The position numbers and the translations under genes are program-made. Of a stretch of 64,000 nucleotides of DNA, positions 22,940 to 33,559 are shown in pieces. The notes beneath the pieces were generated by a model that did no database searches, was not told where the DNA came from, and saw nothing but the letters and a program-made list of their open reading frames with translations. The DNA comes from Phymatolithon calcareum (taxonomy: Eukaryota > Rhodophyta > Florideophyceae > Hapalidiales). The stretch is taken from contig OZ345383.1 of assembly GCA_977006965.1 (NCBI GenBank), forward strand, positions 1 through 64,000, read 5' to 3'. Within the stretch, counting starts at the first letter, position 1. Every line of letters begins with the position of its first letter.

Positions 22940-23137
22940 GTGTTCTTTCTTTCTTTAATGCAAAATGCATTAATTAACGCCAGAACTTACCCTAGAGCAA
23001 GTTCTCTTTGTTCAAATATTGGAGTATCTATACTGGTCTCTCCCTGCACTGATGAATTATCGTCGAGAGGCAGTCCTCCCAGAACAGTGTAGGATGAAGT
23101 GCCCCGTTGGCTCCTTGACGCCGTAGGCGCACATCAT
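22940..23137 (-). mobile_element. I-like LINE 3' fragment, AAAG tail
   Basis: The sequence from CCAGAACTTACCCTAGAGCA onward is nearly identical to 43.73-43.84 kb, where it belongs to an RNase H-bearing LINE. The edge carries TTCTTTCTTTCTTT on the plus strand, an (AAAG)n 3' tail on the minus strand. Confidence 0.6.
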
Positions 23138-23151
23138 CCATACTAGGTCGT

Positions 23152-23890
23152 GACAAATCGATTGCTCTCGGCAATCAAGACGGCAGAGGACTTATTCTAG
23201 AAGAATGTTTTCGGAAAGTATGCCGAACACCGCCGGGACCGAATGCGACTTCTGTAACGACTGGGACCACCAAGATGAGGAGACGTCATCAAGCTGAAAG
23301 GTTTCCATTAAGCCTGGTAAGACACAAAAAGCGCTGTGAAAAAACAAAAGAGTACTTTGGAAGAGATGAGGACATAAAGGAAGCAATGAAGGATATTGAA
23401 TATCTCAAGATTTAGGAAGGCCTGCGACAAGCCCTTCAGAAAGCCCAGGAGGGATCTGTCACGAAGAAGAGGAGGAGAGAAGAAACAATTAATGTATGGG
23501 GAAAGGAAGAAGAAGGCAGATCAATGAAGATTCCTATTGAAGGCAAGCTACCAGGGATCCTTTACATAGGAGAAAGAACAGCACGTTTAAGGTGCCTAAG
23601 GTTGATATTCAACCGAGCACCCCCTTGGAGGAAATCAGTATTGGGTGCCTACTGTGGGTTTACCGCGGTGATCGAACTAGGCGCCTTACAACGTACTCTA
23701 GCGGAGTCAAGGATGAGTACAGATATTAAGTTTGAATGCAAGAGACTCACAGGAGCTCTCGTTGGGAGAGAATTACGAATCAAGAACGTTTTGAGTAGCC
23801 AGAGGACTTTAGCTTAGAGATTATCGCAAGAGATGCCCCGTTACTCCAAGGTGAGGCTTGGGGAGCTCTCAAAATAAAATTATCAAATAT
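23152..23890 (+). mobile_element. LINE-B copy, degenerate
   Basis: Aligns throughout with the intact LINE-B at 27.62-28.37 kb (RLRCLRLIFNRAPPWRKSVL, CKRLTGALVGRELRIKNVL). Stops lie near 23201 and 23412. It ends AAATTATCAAATATCCCC. The flanks CCATACTAGGTCGT (left) and CCATACTTGATCGT (right) look like a decayed TSD. Confidence 0.8.
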
Positions 23891-23894
23891 CCCC

Positions 23895-24240
23895 CATACT
23901 TGATCGTAGAGAAGCGGTTTATCCTTGCTATGTCCATGGTAAAAGCTGGCCACAATAGGGCTGCAGTTCAATATGGGCTGCTCTAATAAACGTCTGCGAG
24001 TGACGTGCTCGTGAGTAGTCAACAGAGACTTTTGAAACGTAATTTGGCAATTCCGATAAGGTAGGAAACTGGCGTCACAGTGACTGCTGCTCCTGATTGC
24101 ATTGTACCCAAGTACTTGAAATCCCACGCGTTGTCAAGAGTTTCAGCTCCTATTTCCAGCTTTTCCATTTTGTTCATTAGCTCCTCTTGCTTCTTACGAC
24201 GAACAATCTTACCTGCTTGGAACCCTCGGCTTTAGTGCGT
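23895..24240 (-). mobile_element. LINE RT thumb fragment
   Basis: The minus strand gives KIVRRKKQEELMNKMEKLEI, then DFKYLGTMQSG, a typical LINE thumb 'YLG' block, followed by a decayed region. Clade uncertain (RTE or I). Confidence 0.5.
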
Positions 24241-24271
24241 ATATGACACCCCATTGGCTTGGTTCTGTCCG

Positions 24272-24513
24272 AACAGAGAGACTAATAGCCGACGAAGCCA
24301 GGACACCACCATCGACGTAGTAATGCGCCGCCTGGTCCGCCAGATGCTGCTGCAAAACGTTAAACCAACGCGAGAATCATGCTGTACTTGCGTACCTGTA
24401 CGAGACGTAAAAGCCGCAGTCTAACTCGCTAACGATAAGATAGAATGGAAGAAACTTAGACTCTCGAATCGATGCTAGCCCCATTAGGGGAAAAGGAAAA
24501 ATGAATGAATGAA
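24272..24513 (+). mobile_element. RTE-like LINE 3' end with 12-bp target-site duplication
   Basis: Flanked by TGGTTCTGTCCG (24260-24271 and 24514-24525). The 242-bp copy ends in CTAGCCCCATTAGGGGAAAA and (GAAT)n. It encodes a decayed version of the C-terminus seen at 58.6-58.9 kb (RLIADEARxPTIDVVMR). Confidence 0.82.
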
Positions 24514-24659
24514 TGGTTCTGTCCGGTGATCAGTTTCTAATGTTGCGTGTTCCACGTTTCGGAGGAATACAAAAACCTACCTCTGGTCCCCCGAGGGGCC
24601 CCGCGGGGGAAAATTTGTCCACGTTTATGATTTACGCCGGGTGTCCAATTTTCAGGTAG

Positions 24660-24960
24660 TGATTACTCTTTCTTTCTTTTATTGCAGAAAGCTCACCTAA
24701 GCTAGCGTCTGGAGATGTTTTCAAACATCTGCTCATTGTTCACGAATTTGACTACTTCGAGCGGTTTCTCATTGCACATTTCCTCTACCGTTTCGGTGCC
24801 ATCTCCAACAGTAGTTGGGCGTCTTGATACAGTCCGTCCAATACGGTATAAGAGTATATGCTCAACGGTCTCCTTTGTTCCCACAGAACAGACCTTGCAT
24901 ATAGGGTCGAAATCAACCGAAACATCTTGAAAACCTGCTAGAAGGCACAGGTGTAACCGA
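24660..24960 (-). mobile_element. I-like LINE C-terminal zinc region
   Basis: The minus strand encodes a C-x2-C ... E-H-I-L-L-Y-R pattern (ICKVCSVGTKETVEHILLY). This matches the CCHC-like C-terminus of I/R1-type LINE ORF2, with the last Cys changed to Arg. The 3' edge carries AATAAAAGAAAG, like the other members of this family. Confidence 0.65.
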
Positions 24961-24999
24961 CCACGCCACCCTGAAACGCCTTTCCAAATCGAAAGGTAT

Positions 25000-25760
25000 A
25001 GTGCTCGCCTTCCGGGATAGTGGCGTCACAGCTAAAGGACTGACGACAACAAAATGCATATCCATGTTATAAGACCCTGCTCCAATGCCGATGGGAATAC
25101 GGACTGCTCCTAACGCCGTGGTCGAAGTCCATTCAAGCGCATGTGGATCAGGTAGAAGGTCTGTTCTATTCCCTTAAATTTGGCCATTTTTCTAAGCGGA
25201 ATAATGATCGAGTGAGAGCGCTATGCAGAATCACACCACCAGATCTGAGGCGCAAGATATTAGGAGAACACTTTGCGCTACGACTCCTGCGTGCAAAACG
25301 GAACCTGGAGAGAAGCAAGAACTACGAGGGCAAGGATGAGGACTTAGCAGAGGCACAGAGGGATACTTGATCCTTCAAGAGCACGAACTGTTGAACGTCC
25401 AGCGAAGAGTGCCGTGGAAGTAAAGGTCACTCACAAGGATGAAAAATTGCGAATTTATTGGGCATGGAGCGAGACGGAGAAGACCAAAAAACGCAAAATC
25501 GCCGTGGATATGAGCGAGAATCCGAACCCCGTAGTCGAGGAAACACAGACTTTGGGCAGCCAACTGGTTTTTCGGCCGCTTCCATCCCCGAAATCCCTCG
25601 GCATATATCGACAACTACGACGAACTAGCATCGATGCTGCTGGAAACCCTTCAACGCAACCTAACGCAGCTGCAGATGAATGATAGAACAGAAGAGGAAG
25701 TGAAACAAGCGATGGACAAACTAATGATGCTAGAAAACGAGATGCAAGAGGAGATGATGG
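25000..25760 (+). mobile_element. Decayed LINE ORF2 C-terminal region, separate subfamily
   Basis: LTTTKCIS, then VRALCRITPPDLRRKILGEH and a heptad-rich C-terminus ending near 25754 (LENEMQEEMM). Several frameshifts. Related to, but distinct from, LINE-A and LINE-B. Confidence 0.6.
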
Positions 25761-25938
25761 TTTTTTTTGCAACTGTTTAGTTGTTTATTTGAAAGCCCTC
25801 ATTAACACTCCTAAGACTGTAAGGAAGCAGCTTTTTGTAACTTTTTCATTCTAGTATATCGCCTGGTCCCTAATACAGGGACTCGTCGTTTTCCATATTG
25901 TCAATTATGGTGACGCTGTAGAGTAGTATGGAGTCTAT
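25761..25938 (-). mobile_element. LINE-A3 3' end, strongly 5'-truncated
   Basis: The complement encodes the final residues NDESLY and a 3' UTR with TCTTAGGAGTGTTAATGAGG and ATAAACAACTAAACAG, as at 36.31-36.46 and 40.5 kb. Confidence 0.7.
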
Positions 25939-26174
25939 TTTTTTTTTGAATTTTGAATTTATTAAACGCCCTCAGAAACACTCATAAGACTGTAAGGGAG
26001 ATGCGTTTCAGATGCTACTACCTTGGTAGCTCCGTTAAAGCCCGCAAAAGCTCGTTGCTATCGTCGTAGCCCTAGCTGCAAAAACCCTCCTCCAGAGAAG
26101 GTGGACGGAAAAGCTTAGAGTCCACTTGTCCTGTTCGTAGGAATCTCAGCGTCGCCGTTCTATTTTGTCTTGGT

Positions 26175-27137
26175 CTATTCCATGTCGTCATAAAAGACGA
26201 TTGTGAGGAATAGTACTTTGTCAAGTGCCTTTTCAGTCTCACTAGTCTCCTCTTCTGTTAGTCGATATCTTTGAAGGTACACTTCGAGCTTGTTCATGAG
26301 AGTTGGTACGATTTCACCGAATTTTTCTTCCAGAAGTGTGGTACTCAATGGGGGAAAACGTCCGAATGCCCATTTAATCGCCAATTGGCGGTGACGTGCT
26401 TTCGGTAGTCTGATGATGGCGGGAGTAGACCCGGGAATATCATAAGGAATATTCCTCTTTCTGCTCGCCTCCAAGCCTTCTCCTTCGTCTTTAAAGAGCA
26501 GGTCCCTCAACGATTTTGCTGAAACTCGCTGCTTGAGATAGGTTAGTGCCGTCTCGAATAGGTCGTGATGTAACATTGATGATATGTCACGACACACCCA
26601 TTGCAATTCCTCAACGTCTCTTTCCTCTCTTGGGACTGCGAGCAAGCCCATTTTCCTTGTTCTGGCTCGTTCAAGCATTCGTAACGCTAGAACTAATCTT
26701 CTGTCTTCCGCATTATGTATGCGACAGAGAAGACGAAGTCTCGCGGTTCGATTTTTTGCGATTGGACCAAATACTTGTCCAAAAAAAGTCTTCTCCACGT
26801 CTGCAATAGCTGTTTGAACTCTTGTCGTCCATGGCGTCAGGTGCATGGCATATTCCCATCTTGGCTGTATCAAGGCCTTGTACATCTTGATTGCTTTTAA
26901 GGGGCTGAGTCCCCTGGCTGTTACACCAAGGGATCTCAGCTGATACACTGCTATCTTGGCCTGTCGGATGCGTTCAAGCATTTTCTTGTCGGTAACTCCC
27001 TCACTGCTGAGTGATATGCCAAGGTATGGGACTTCTTTGACTTTTGTCAGCGTTTTCCCGGAAAGCTTGAATGTGGGTGATCTTGTGCCTTCGGAGAGAA
27101 GAACTTCGCTCTTCCCGGCTTTCGTGTTCCACCTCAT
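26175..27137 (-). pseudogene. LINE-A1 ORF2 C-terminal region, open frame
   Basis: 320 codons without a stop. Begins MRWNTKAGKSEVLL just after RT motif C, then the thumb (VPYLGISLSSEGVTDKKM), ALIQPRWEYAMHLTPWT, RLRLLCRIHNAEDRR, and ends KVLFLTIVFYDDME. It is the best reference for repairing alignments of the 13.6-14.4 kb copy. Its upstream RT half survives at 28.37-28.73 kb. Confidence 0.82.
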
Positions 27138-27158
27138 TTGTCTATCTCTTGCCCATTG

Positions 27159-28370
27159 CTCATGGACACATTCGCAGAAGCCGTCTCCAAGACAGACAGG
27201 AACGTTTCAGAAAGTCCTGTGCAATTGTTCGCAGATGATGTCCAGCTTCAAGCGAAGACAGGACGAGGAATGCAGAAACTTCTTGATATAGCGACCAGTT
27301 GGGCAAGCGAAAATGGCATGAAATGGAACACAAAACCAGGAAAAAGCGAAGTTCTTAAGTACAAAGGACTTCAGAAGCACACGTTTTACTTTGCAGGACG
27401 AGAACTATATCAAGCCTGGAGACTCTCGTATCTTGGGGTAAGCATGAATAACAAGGGTGTTACGGATGACACGGCCATAGCAAGAGTTCGAAATGCTGCA
27501 GGATGCATACATAAGCTGCGGGAGCTTGGAGTGAATGTTCGAGGATTCAAACCGGAGACATGCATCAGGATCTTTAAGTCGCTAATTATCCCGAAATGGG
27601 AGTATGCGTTACACGTTACTCCAATGACAAATCGATTGCTCTCGGCAATCGAGTCGGCAGAGGGCTTGTTCTACAAAAATGTTTTCGGAAAGTATGCCGA
27701 ACACCGCCGGGACCGAATGCGAGTTCTGTGCCGACTGGGACCACCAAAGATGAGGAGACGTCATCAAGCAGAAAGGTTTGCATTAAGCCTGATAAGGCAC
27801 AAAAAGCGCCTTGAAGAAACAGAAGAGTACGTTGGAAGAGATGAGGACGTAAAGGAAGCAATGAAGGATATTGAATATCTCAAGATGTATGAAGACTTGC
27901 GACAAGCCCTTCAGAAAGCCCAGGAGGGATCTGTCACGAAGAAGACGAGGAGAGAAGAAACAATTAAGGTATGGGAAAAGGAAGAAGAAGGCAGGTCAAT
28001 GAAGATTCCTATTGAAGGCAAGCTACCAGGGATCCTTTACATAGGAGAAAGAACAACACGTTTAAGGTGCCTAAGGTTGACATTCAACCGAGCACCCCTT
28101 TGGAGGAAATCAGTGTTGGGTGCGTACTGTGGGATTACCGCGGTGGTCGAACTAGTCGCCTTACAACGTACTCTAGCGTCATCGAAGATGAGAACAGAAA
28201 TTGAGTTTGAGTGCAAGAGACTCACAGGAGCTCTTGTTGGGAGAGAATTACGAATCAAGAACGTTTTGAGCAGCCAGATGACTATAGCGTAGAGATTATG
28301 CAAGAGCTGCCCCGTTACTCCAAGGTGAGGCTTTGGGAGCTCTCAAAAAAATAAAATCATCAAATATCCC
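27159..28370 (+). mobile_element. LINE-B insertion with 13-bp target-site duplication
   Basis: Flanked by CTCTTGCCCATTG (27146-27158 and 28371-28383) in a minus-strand LINE-A1. The best preserved LINE-B copy: 5'-truncated just before RT motif C, 3' end AAAATAAAATCATCAAATATCCC. This fixes the true 3' terminus of the family. Confidence 0.93.
27162..28292 (+). pseudogene. LINE-B ORF2, RT motif C to C-terminus, open frame
   Basis: 376 codons from ATG 27162 without a stop. Contains FMD-like LMDTFAEAV, intact motif C LFADDVQLQAK, the thumb SYLGVSMNNKGVTDDTA, SLIIPKWEYALHVTPMT, RMRVLCRLGPPKMRRRHQAE, a long charged helical stretch (YLKMYEDLRQALQKAQEGSV), LRCLRLTFNRAPLWRKSVL and the end CKRLTGALVGRELRIKNVL. 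Fingers and motifs A and B are missing through 5' truncation. Confidence 0.85.
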
Positions 28371-28721
28371 CTCTTGCCCATTGCGAAGAAATATTTAACA
28401 GTCTCTGTAGTCCGACTGGTGATTTTGCCGTTAGGAGCACGTCGTCCGCGAAAAGAACTGCTGCCACGTCGGCAACATCCCTTGGAACTTGGCTTATTCT
28501 TTCTGCGAATTCGTCCATGAATAGATTATACAAACTTGGGCTCAGCGGGGATCCCTGAGGTACTCCCCTGTCGATTAGAAACCACTTTTGCTGGGGATCG
28601 CCAATCGTTGATACCCATGACGGTGTCAAGAAAGCTTCGATCATCTCGCAAAGGTCTTCTGGTAGAACAACTCTCATTCGCTCTTGCAAGTACTTTCGTG
28701 GGACTGTGTCGTACGCTGCCG

Positions 28722-31415
28722 TCAAGTCCAATACTGCAATGCTCTATTGCCTTTTCCGCTCTTATCATCTCCGGAGTCCAGTTCATACTTTGTTAGGTTC
28801 ATACGTATGGTCTCCATGTGGCGCTCTGCTGCCGTTCCGAATGTATTCGATATTAGCGTCGTGCTCACTTGAGGGAACCTTCCGCTTGCGTATTTTATGG
28901 CCAGCTGTCGATGTCTCACCTTTGTAAACCTGAGGATGGCCGGGATCTCATACGGTTTGTCGTACGGTATTTTCCTCTTTCTTCTTGCTTCGAGCTTCGT
29001 GCCTTCTTTTGCGAACAGTATTCGTCGGAGTTGGCCTGGAGATTTCCATTCCTGCATATGTTTGAAGGGGGCCGCGAACTGTTCTTGTTGCAGCATCGCG
29101 GCAATATCGCGACTTGCCCACTGTAGTTCTTTGAAGTTTCGCTCTTGGATAGGATAGTCGACTTCCTTGCCTTTCCTCGTAGCAGCAATCTCAACGCTAA
29201 TATTTCTCTCCTGTATTCTGGTGGTTGGATCCTTCACAAAAGCCGGAGCCGCTCGATCCTTCGACTTGCCGTACCACCGAATACTTGGAAGAAGAAGGTT
29301 CTTTCTACTTCTTTGATAGCGTGGAGTGAGACTGTTTTTTCCACGTGCCTTGTTTGGAATGAAGCCGAAAGCGCCAAACGGGATTGCCCGGCCCAAGTTT
29401 GGCTTCACCCCGAAGAGCAGCTCTGTCGGGCAGAGCCTTGCTCCAGCCTTCGGTATCGCGTTCCATTTGGCTGCGCAGTCCGAGAGGGCGAACTCCCAAA
29501 GGTTCTTCGGCAGCTTGGCACTGAGAAGTTGTGTGCGTATGCAGTTCTTAAGGACTCCTATGGCGCGCTCAGCCTGGCCCGACATTTGCGGGCTGTTCGG
29601 GACTGCTTTGGTTATTACCGTACCAGTGCGTTGGGCGAAACGGAGGGGTGCGCCAGCTGAGAGCTCTGGAGCTCCGTCCGACTGAATTCGTAGGACCGGA
29701 CGTCCAGTGGCACGTTGTAGCTTGCGTAGAGCGATGACTAGTGCACGACCAGCGGCCGCTTTTGTGCGTGTGGGCAACGCTTTTACAAAACCCGAGGCCT
29801 TGTCTACTGCGACAGTAAAGTACCTGTTTCCCCTGATGGACTGTTGCAGTGGTCCGGCCGTGTCGGTGCTGATTTTTGCCAGTGGCGATACGTTTCCGTC
29901 CGTGGAGGAAAGATGCGGGGTTCTCGTCAACTTCGCTTCATTGCAAGGGGCACAGGTGTACTCTCCTTTTTCTCCGGAGGTTTCACTGCGCAGCGACGGG
30001 AAGGCAGCAAGCAGACGTCGCATGGCGGCAGGATGCGGGTGGGCAAAAGATTCGTGCAGTTTTCTGAGGGCTCGCGGTATGCGAAATCTCGACCGTATAG
30101 ACTGCTTATGCGCTTGTGCTGCAGATGCGCTTGAGCACGGGACGTCGAATGCGTATACATTTCCTGTTCTAGTACCCGAGGCAACAACGTGGGGAGGCTC
30201 CTTGGTAGTTTTTGGCGTGACAAAGAATCGATGTCCTTGGATTAGTATGTCGTTGTCATCGGCGATGCGCGCTGCGGATACGAGGTCGCGTGCAAGCGAG
30301 GGTACGAACAGAGCGTTCAATAATCGAATGGATTTAGAAGCTCCGTGGAGGAGCATGGTGCCGGTGCGCTTTGCAAGCATTGTGGCTCCGTTGGCTAGGC
30401 GAATGGGGATTTTCACGGAGCGCGAATTCGACAGAGCGGAACTGGAATTTGTGCAGTGATGGCTAGCGGCAGTGTCTAGCAGAGGCGACATGGGATAGTT
30501 CTGGTCGGAGTTTACGTTGCTATCTGTAAAGAGCATAGTTGCTATAGAGTTAGCCACCGCCTTTATGAAGGACTGGTCTTGCGTCTGGTTGGAAGCGGCG
30601 GCTGCGACGGTGGCAGGTTCACGGGGGCGCTGTCCGGCGCGCGAAGCGGCGCGCGCTTTGATGGCCTTGCAAATGTCATCACCTTCGACGTGGTTGTCCA
30701 TCCGGTGCGTCATGCACCGGTAGTCCGTTACTGTAGGATCATTAGGACGGCGGCCGAAGTGGTTAGAATCCTTGCTCCTATTTCCTCCCGCGCTTTGGTT
30801 TCCCTTCCTGTTATTGAAATTGCGCGGGGGGTTGTGCGGAAGGCGTAACACAGAAGCAATGAGGCGGTTAACAACCTCGTACGTGCGGTGAGAATCCGGG
30901 AGGTACGCGTAGAGCTCACGGATCGCGTGGGAATGGGCGGTGTTGGGCAGTCCGGCGACAATATCGGCGATGAACGCGGCGGGCTTGGCAAGATGGTGCT
31001 CCGCATCAGCGCTGAGGAGCTTGTCATGGCGGTCTCTATGGGCGGCGATGTACGCCGCGGTTGACGAGTGCGAGTTGAGAGGTTTCACCGTCGTGTCGAT
31101 AGAGACCTGGTATATGGACTCCTGAGGAGCAGTTTGGATAAGGTGCTTGTAAGCGTCGAGGGCGCTCATGGGGGAGATAGCCTGGCGCATCGATTTGCTG
31201 ACAGTCAGCATGAGGAACGACTTTAGCAGGGCAGCCTGCGCGGCTTCGACTTTGTTCCCGTCGAAAGGCTCACGCTTGAGCAAATCATTGGCCTGTTGAC
31301 CTTGTACCACAGCCTCAACGCACAGCCTCCAATCACGATGGTTAGAGGCGTCAGCGCGGAGCGTGGCGATGCTGTCCGTGGGCCAGGGGCGAGTTGGGAT
31401 GTGGTGGTCGGTCAT
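28722..31415 (-). pseudogene. Copia Gag-protease-integrase frame fused to LINE-A3 C-terminus
   Basis: 897 codons without a stop. Residues 1-about 700 are Copia-type: Gag, the protease strand LLDTAASHHCTN (DTA where D-S/T-G is usual), a pre-integrase zinc region (HESFAHPHP ... CAPCNEAKL) and an integrase core with D in STDTAGPL, D in IQSDGAPEL and E in SGQAERAIGVL. At about 29322 the frame passes into the LINE-A3 ORF2 C-terminus (RKNLLLPSIRWYGKSKDR ... HRQLAIKYASGRFPQVSTT) and stops in the next LINE. Copia RT and RNase H are missing. The fusion is probably accidental, but the frame is fully open. Confidence 0.8.
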
Positions 31416-31781
31416 GGTGGAAGATGTTGGGGACGCCGGTGTTGTTGGTTGCGAGGAAGGGGGCGTCTGCGGTGAAGATGGTGGTTGAGAATGGGGCGGT
31501 GACGAATGGGCGTCACTTCCAGAGCTGGTGCTCTCCTTGTAGTTAGGTGCGGGCTTGGTAGGGTGCCACTTGGGTCGCCCGGAGGCGTGTGTGGCAAAAG
31601 TTTCCGTGTTGGTCAGTGATTAGGCGTATAGGCCCATAACCTGTTAGCAGTGGAGGATGGCTAGGGCTTTACTTAGATGAGAGCGGTAGTACTTATAGTG
31701 GGCTATCTGTCATACATGTGGCTGGAGAGGGCAGACTAGGGCTGTCTACTGATTATCCAGCCCACTAGTGAGGATCTGACA
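29322..31781 (-). mobile_element. Ty1/copia element 1, 3' truncated
   Basis: Inserted in LINE-A3: the LINE sequence GAAGCTA ends at 31782 and GCTATCAAAG resumes at 29321, so GCTA is repeated at both edges. It has a 5' LTR (31781-31642), a primer-binding site and a Gag-protease-integrase frame. Reverse transcriptase, RNase H and 3' LTR are missing, so the element lost everything after the integrase core. Confidence 0.8.
31642..31781 (-). repeat. 5' LTR of Copia element 1 with adjacent primer-binding site
   Basis: A 140-bp LTR, TGTCAGATCC ... CTGCTAACA, with a TATAA box in the middle. It is followed at once (31641-31631) by GGTTATGGGCC, the copia-type primer site complementary to an internal part of initiator tRNA-Met. 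The same site follows the LTR of the second Copia element. Confidence 0.7.
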
Positions 31782-32099
31782 TAGCTTCTTGCACTTCTGA
31801 AGTCCACGGTGTGAGATGGATAGCGTATTCCCACATTGGTTGGATCAACGACTTGTAGGTACGTATGGCTTTCAGGATGTTTATCCCCCGAATGAATACC
31901 CCAAGTAGTTTCAGTTGGTGTGTCGCTGCTTTGGCGTTTTTTCTACGCCTGATTGTGCTTGTGAGCGTAATTCCGGTTGGTCCTAGAGATATCTCGAAGT
32001 ATGAAACTTCAGGTACCTGCGAAAGGGTCTGGTGCGCTAGACAGAATGTGTGGTTCTTTGTCTCGATCGACTCCAGCACCTCGCTCTGTCCCAAAACGG

Positions 32100-32585
32100 C
32101 AATTAACAGATGAGAACAAAAGAGAGTTTATTACCTTTCACGCGCTCAGCATTGTAGAACCTCGCGAAGGTCCACGTGCTGTTCAAGAATGTCGCCACAC
32201 ACCAGTTAGTCTTAGTGATCCGTTATGACCGCTGGTTTCCCAAACGGGGACCGGGCATGGCGAGACGCCTACACCAGCCACTTCTCTCCGTGTGCTCCCG
32301 GAAGGAGCACTGAGCCGACCAAGACTTGGTGATTCTTATTCCGACTGCCTTCCGATACAATGTTGTGCTCGGGTGCTGTCACATTTATATCATTCCGAAT
32401 CTGGTCATCGGCGCTGGAGTATGAAGCGGCGCTCATCCCGAGCCGGTTAGACTGTCTCCGAATTTACTGTCTTGCTATGAGAAACAGGCGGCAGTGTGCG
32501 AGACGGAGCCACTTGAGACCCGTTGTTTCTTGTCTTCTCGACAGCGATTATTCCCGACCTCGAATTTGCGACACGCTCCTACTTT
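32100..32585. other. Unidentified ~480-bp insertion in LINE-A3
   Basis: Separates RT (ending GMTWNTK) from thumb (GQSEVL) of the LINE. On the minus strand it has an AATAAA near its 3' side (about 32130), as LTR R/U5 regions have, and no open frame. Terminal TG...CA, inverted ends and a TSD could not be established. A solo LTR is possible. Confidence 0.5.
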
Positions 32586-33381
32586 TTTTGGTGTTCCACG
32601 TCATTCCTCTCTCTTCGGCCCATTTCGTTGAAATATTGAGCAGGTGCTGCAGCGCGTGCGGGGTTTTCGCCAGCAGGATCACATAGTCTGCAAATAGAAT
32701 TGCAGATACATCTGCTACCTCGCTCGGAACAGCGCTTATGCGCTCCGCGAACTCGTCCATAAATATGTTAGACAGACTTGGGCTGAGCGGTGACCCTTGG
32801 GGGACGCCTCTGTCCACTATGAACCAGTTCTTGTTGCTGTCTCCTGCCGTGAGGATCCAGGAGGGCAATAGGAATGCTTCACACATGTCGCTGATGGCCT
32901 TAGGTAAGACCAGTCTCATCCGTTCCTGGAGCAGTTTCCTAGGAGCATTGTCATATGCGGCTTTGAGGTCGAGGACTGCGATGCACCTATGCCCTTTCCG
33001 CTGAAGCTCCGTTGCTCTAAGTATGGCTGTTTCCGTACTCTTGCCTTTCTGGAATCCGAGTTGATACTCTTGGTTTGAGTATTGTCTTCTAAGTAGGGTA
33101 TTGGGAGCTGATTCTACAGCTTTCCTTGTCTGACTCAAGAGGGATATTGGCCTGTATTTTCCCGGATCTTCCGTATTCCCTTTCTTATGGATTGGTACGA
33201 GCACTGACCTTCGCCACAACAATGGGATGTCACCGACTCTGCCACAAGCTGACCACAATTCGAATATGATCTCTGAGTTGAGGTTCACGTTAGTCTTGAG
33301 CATCTCTGCTTTCACCTCATCGAGACCTACCGTTTTCTTTACAAGTGCGTTTGCTAGGGCTTCCCTGATCTCTTCCTTCAT
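32548..33381 (-). pseudogene. LINE-A3 reverse transcriptase, open frame with FADY motif
   Basis: 277 open codons: GLDEVKAEMLK, VLVPIHKKGN, YRPISLLSQTRKAVE, GFQKGKSTETAILRATELQ, AVLDLKAAYDNAPRK (motif A Asp present), DRGVPQGSPLSPSLSNIFMD (motif B) and motif C LFADYVILL. The second catalytic Asp of FADD is Tyr, so this copy would lack polymerase activity although the frame is open to the insertion site. Confidence 0.85.
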
Positions 33382-33559
33382 CTCCTGCGGGCACGCGAAA
33401 AAAGGTATTTCTTGCTTCCAATTGTGAGGAGATGATGGTGTGATGATGGAGGTGATATGCTGTAGTCTTCTCTGGAAGGGTTACAGCGCAATGCGAAGCT
33501 GCTCTGGTGTCGGTGTGCGCCGGCGTTGAGGGCTTCTAAAATAAAAACCTACAATTTCC

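Larger units (their letters stand above)
25940..28745 (-). mobile_element. LINE-A1 copy, minus strand, interrupted by LINE-B
   Basis: RT motifs A to C at 28745-28371, then C-terminal coding (27158-26175) and 3' UTR ending in the complement of AATAAATTCAAAATTC at 25950. The two halves are separated by a plus-strand LINE-B copy flanked by CTCTTGCCCATTG. Removing the insertion makes ...SQWARD/RQ continuous. Confidence 0.88.
28750..33430 (-). mobile_element. LINE-A3 copy, minus strand, split by two insertions
   Basis: Coding order on the minus strand: reverse transcriptase (33381-about 32585), an unidentified insertion, thumb (32094-31782), the Copia element (31781-29322), then the ORF2 C-terminus (29321-28750), which is cut about 100 bp short of the LINE end and abuts a LINE-A1 copy. 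The coding pieces join in order and match the uninterrupted LINE-A3 at 39.84-40.57 kb. Confidence 0.85.

Noticed and set aside
26175-28292. Head-to-head LINE frames read as one twin-primed, internally inverted insertion
   Set aside because: The two halves belong to different families and the plus-strand copy has its own 13-bp TSD inside the minus-strand copy, so it is an independent insertion.
27159-28370. LINE-B as a telomere-targeting element because its ATATCCCC end resembles the C-strand repeat
   Set aside because: The match is imperfect, and the TSDs show insertion into other LINEs at unrelated sequences, not into telomeric repeats.
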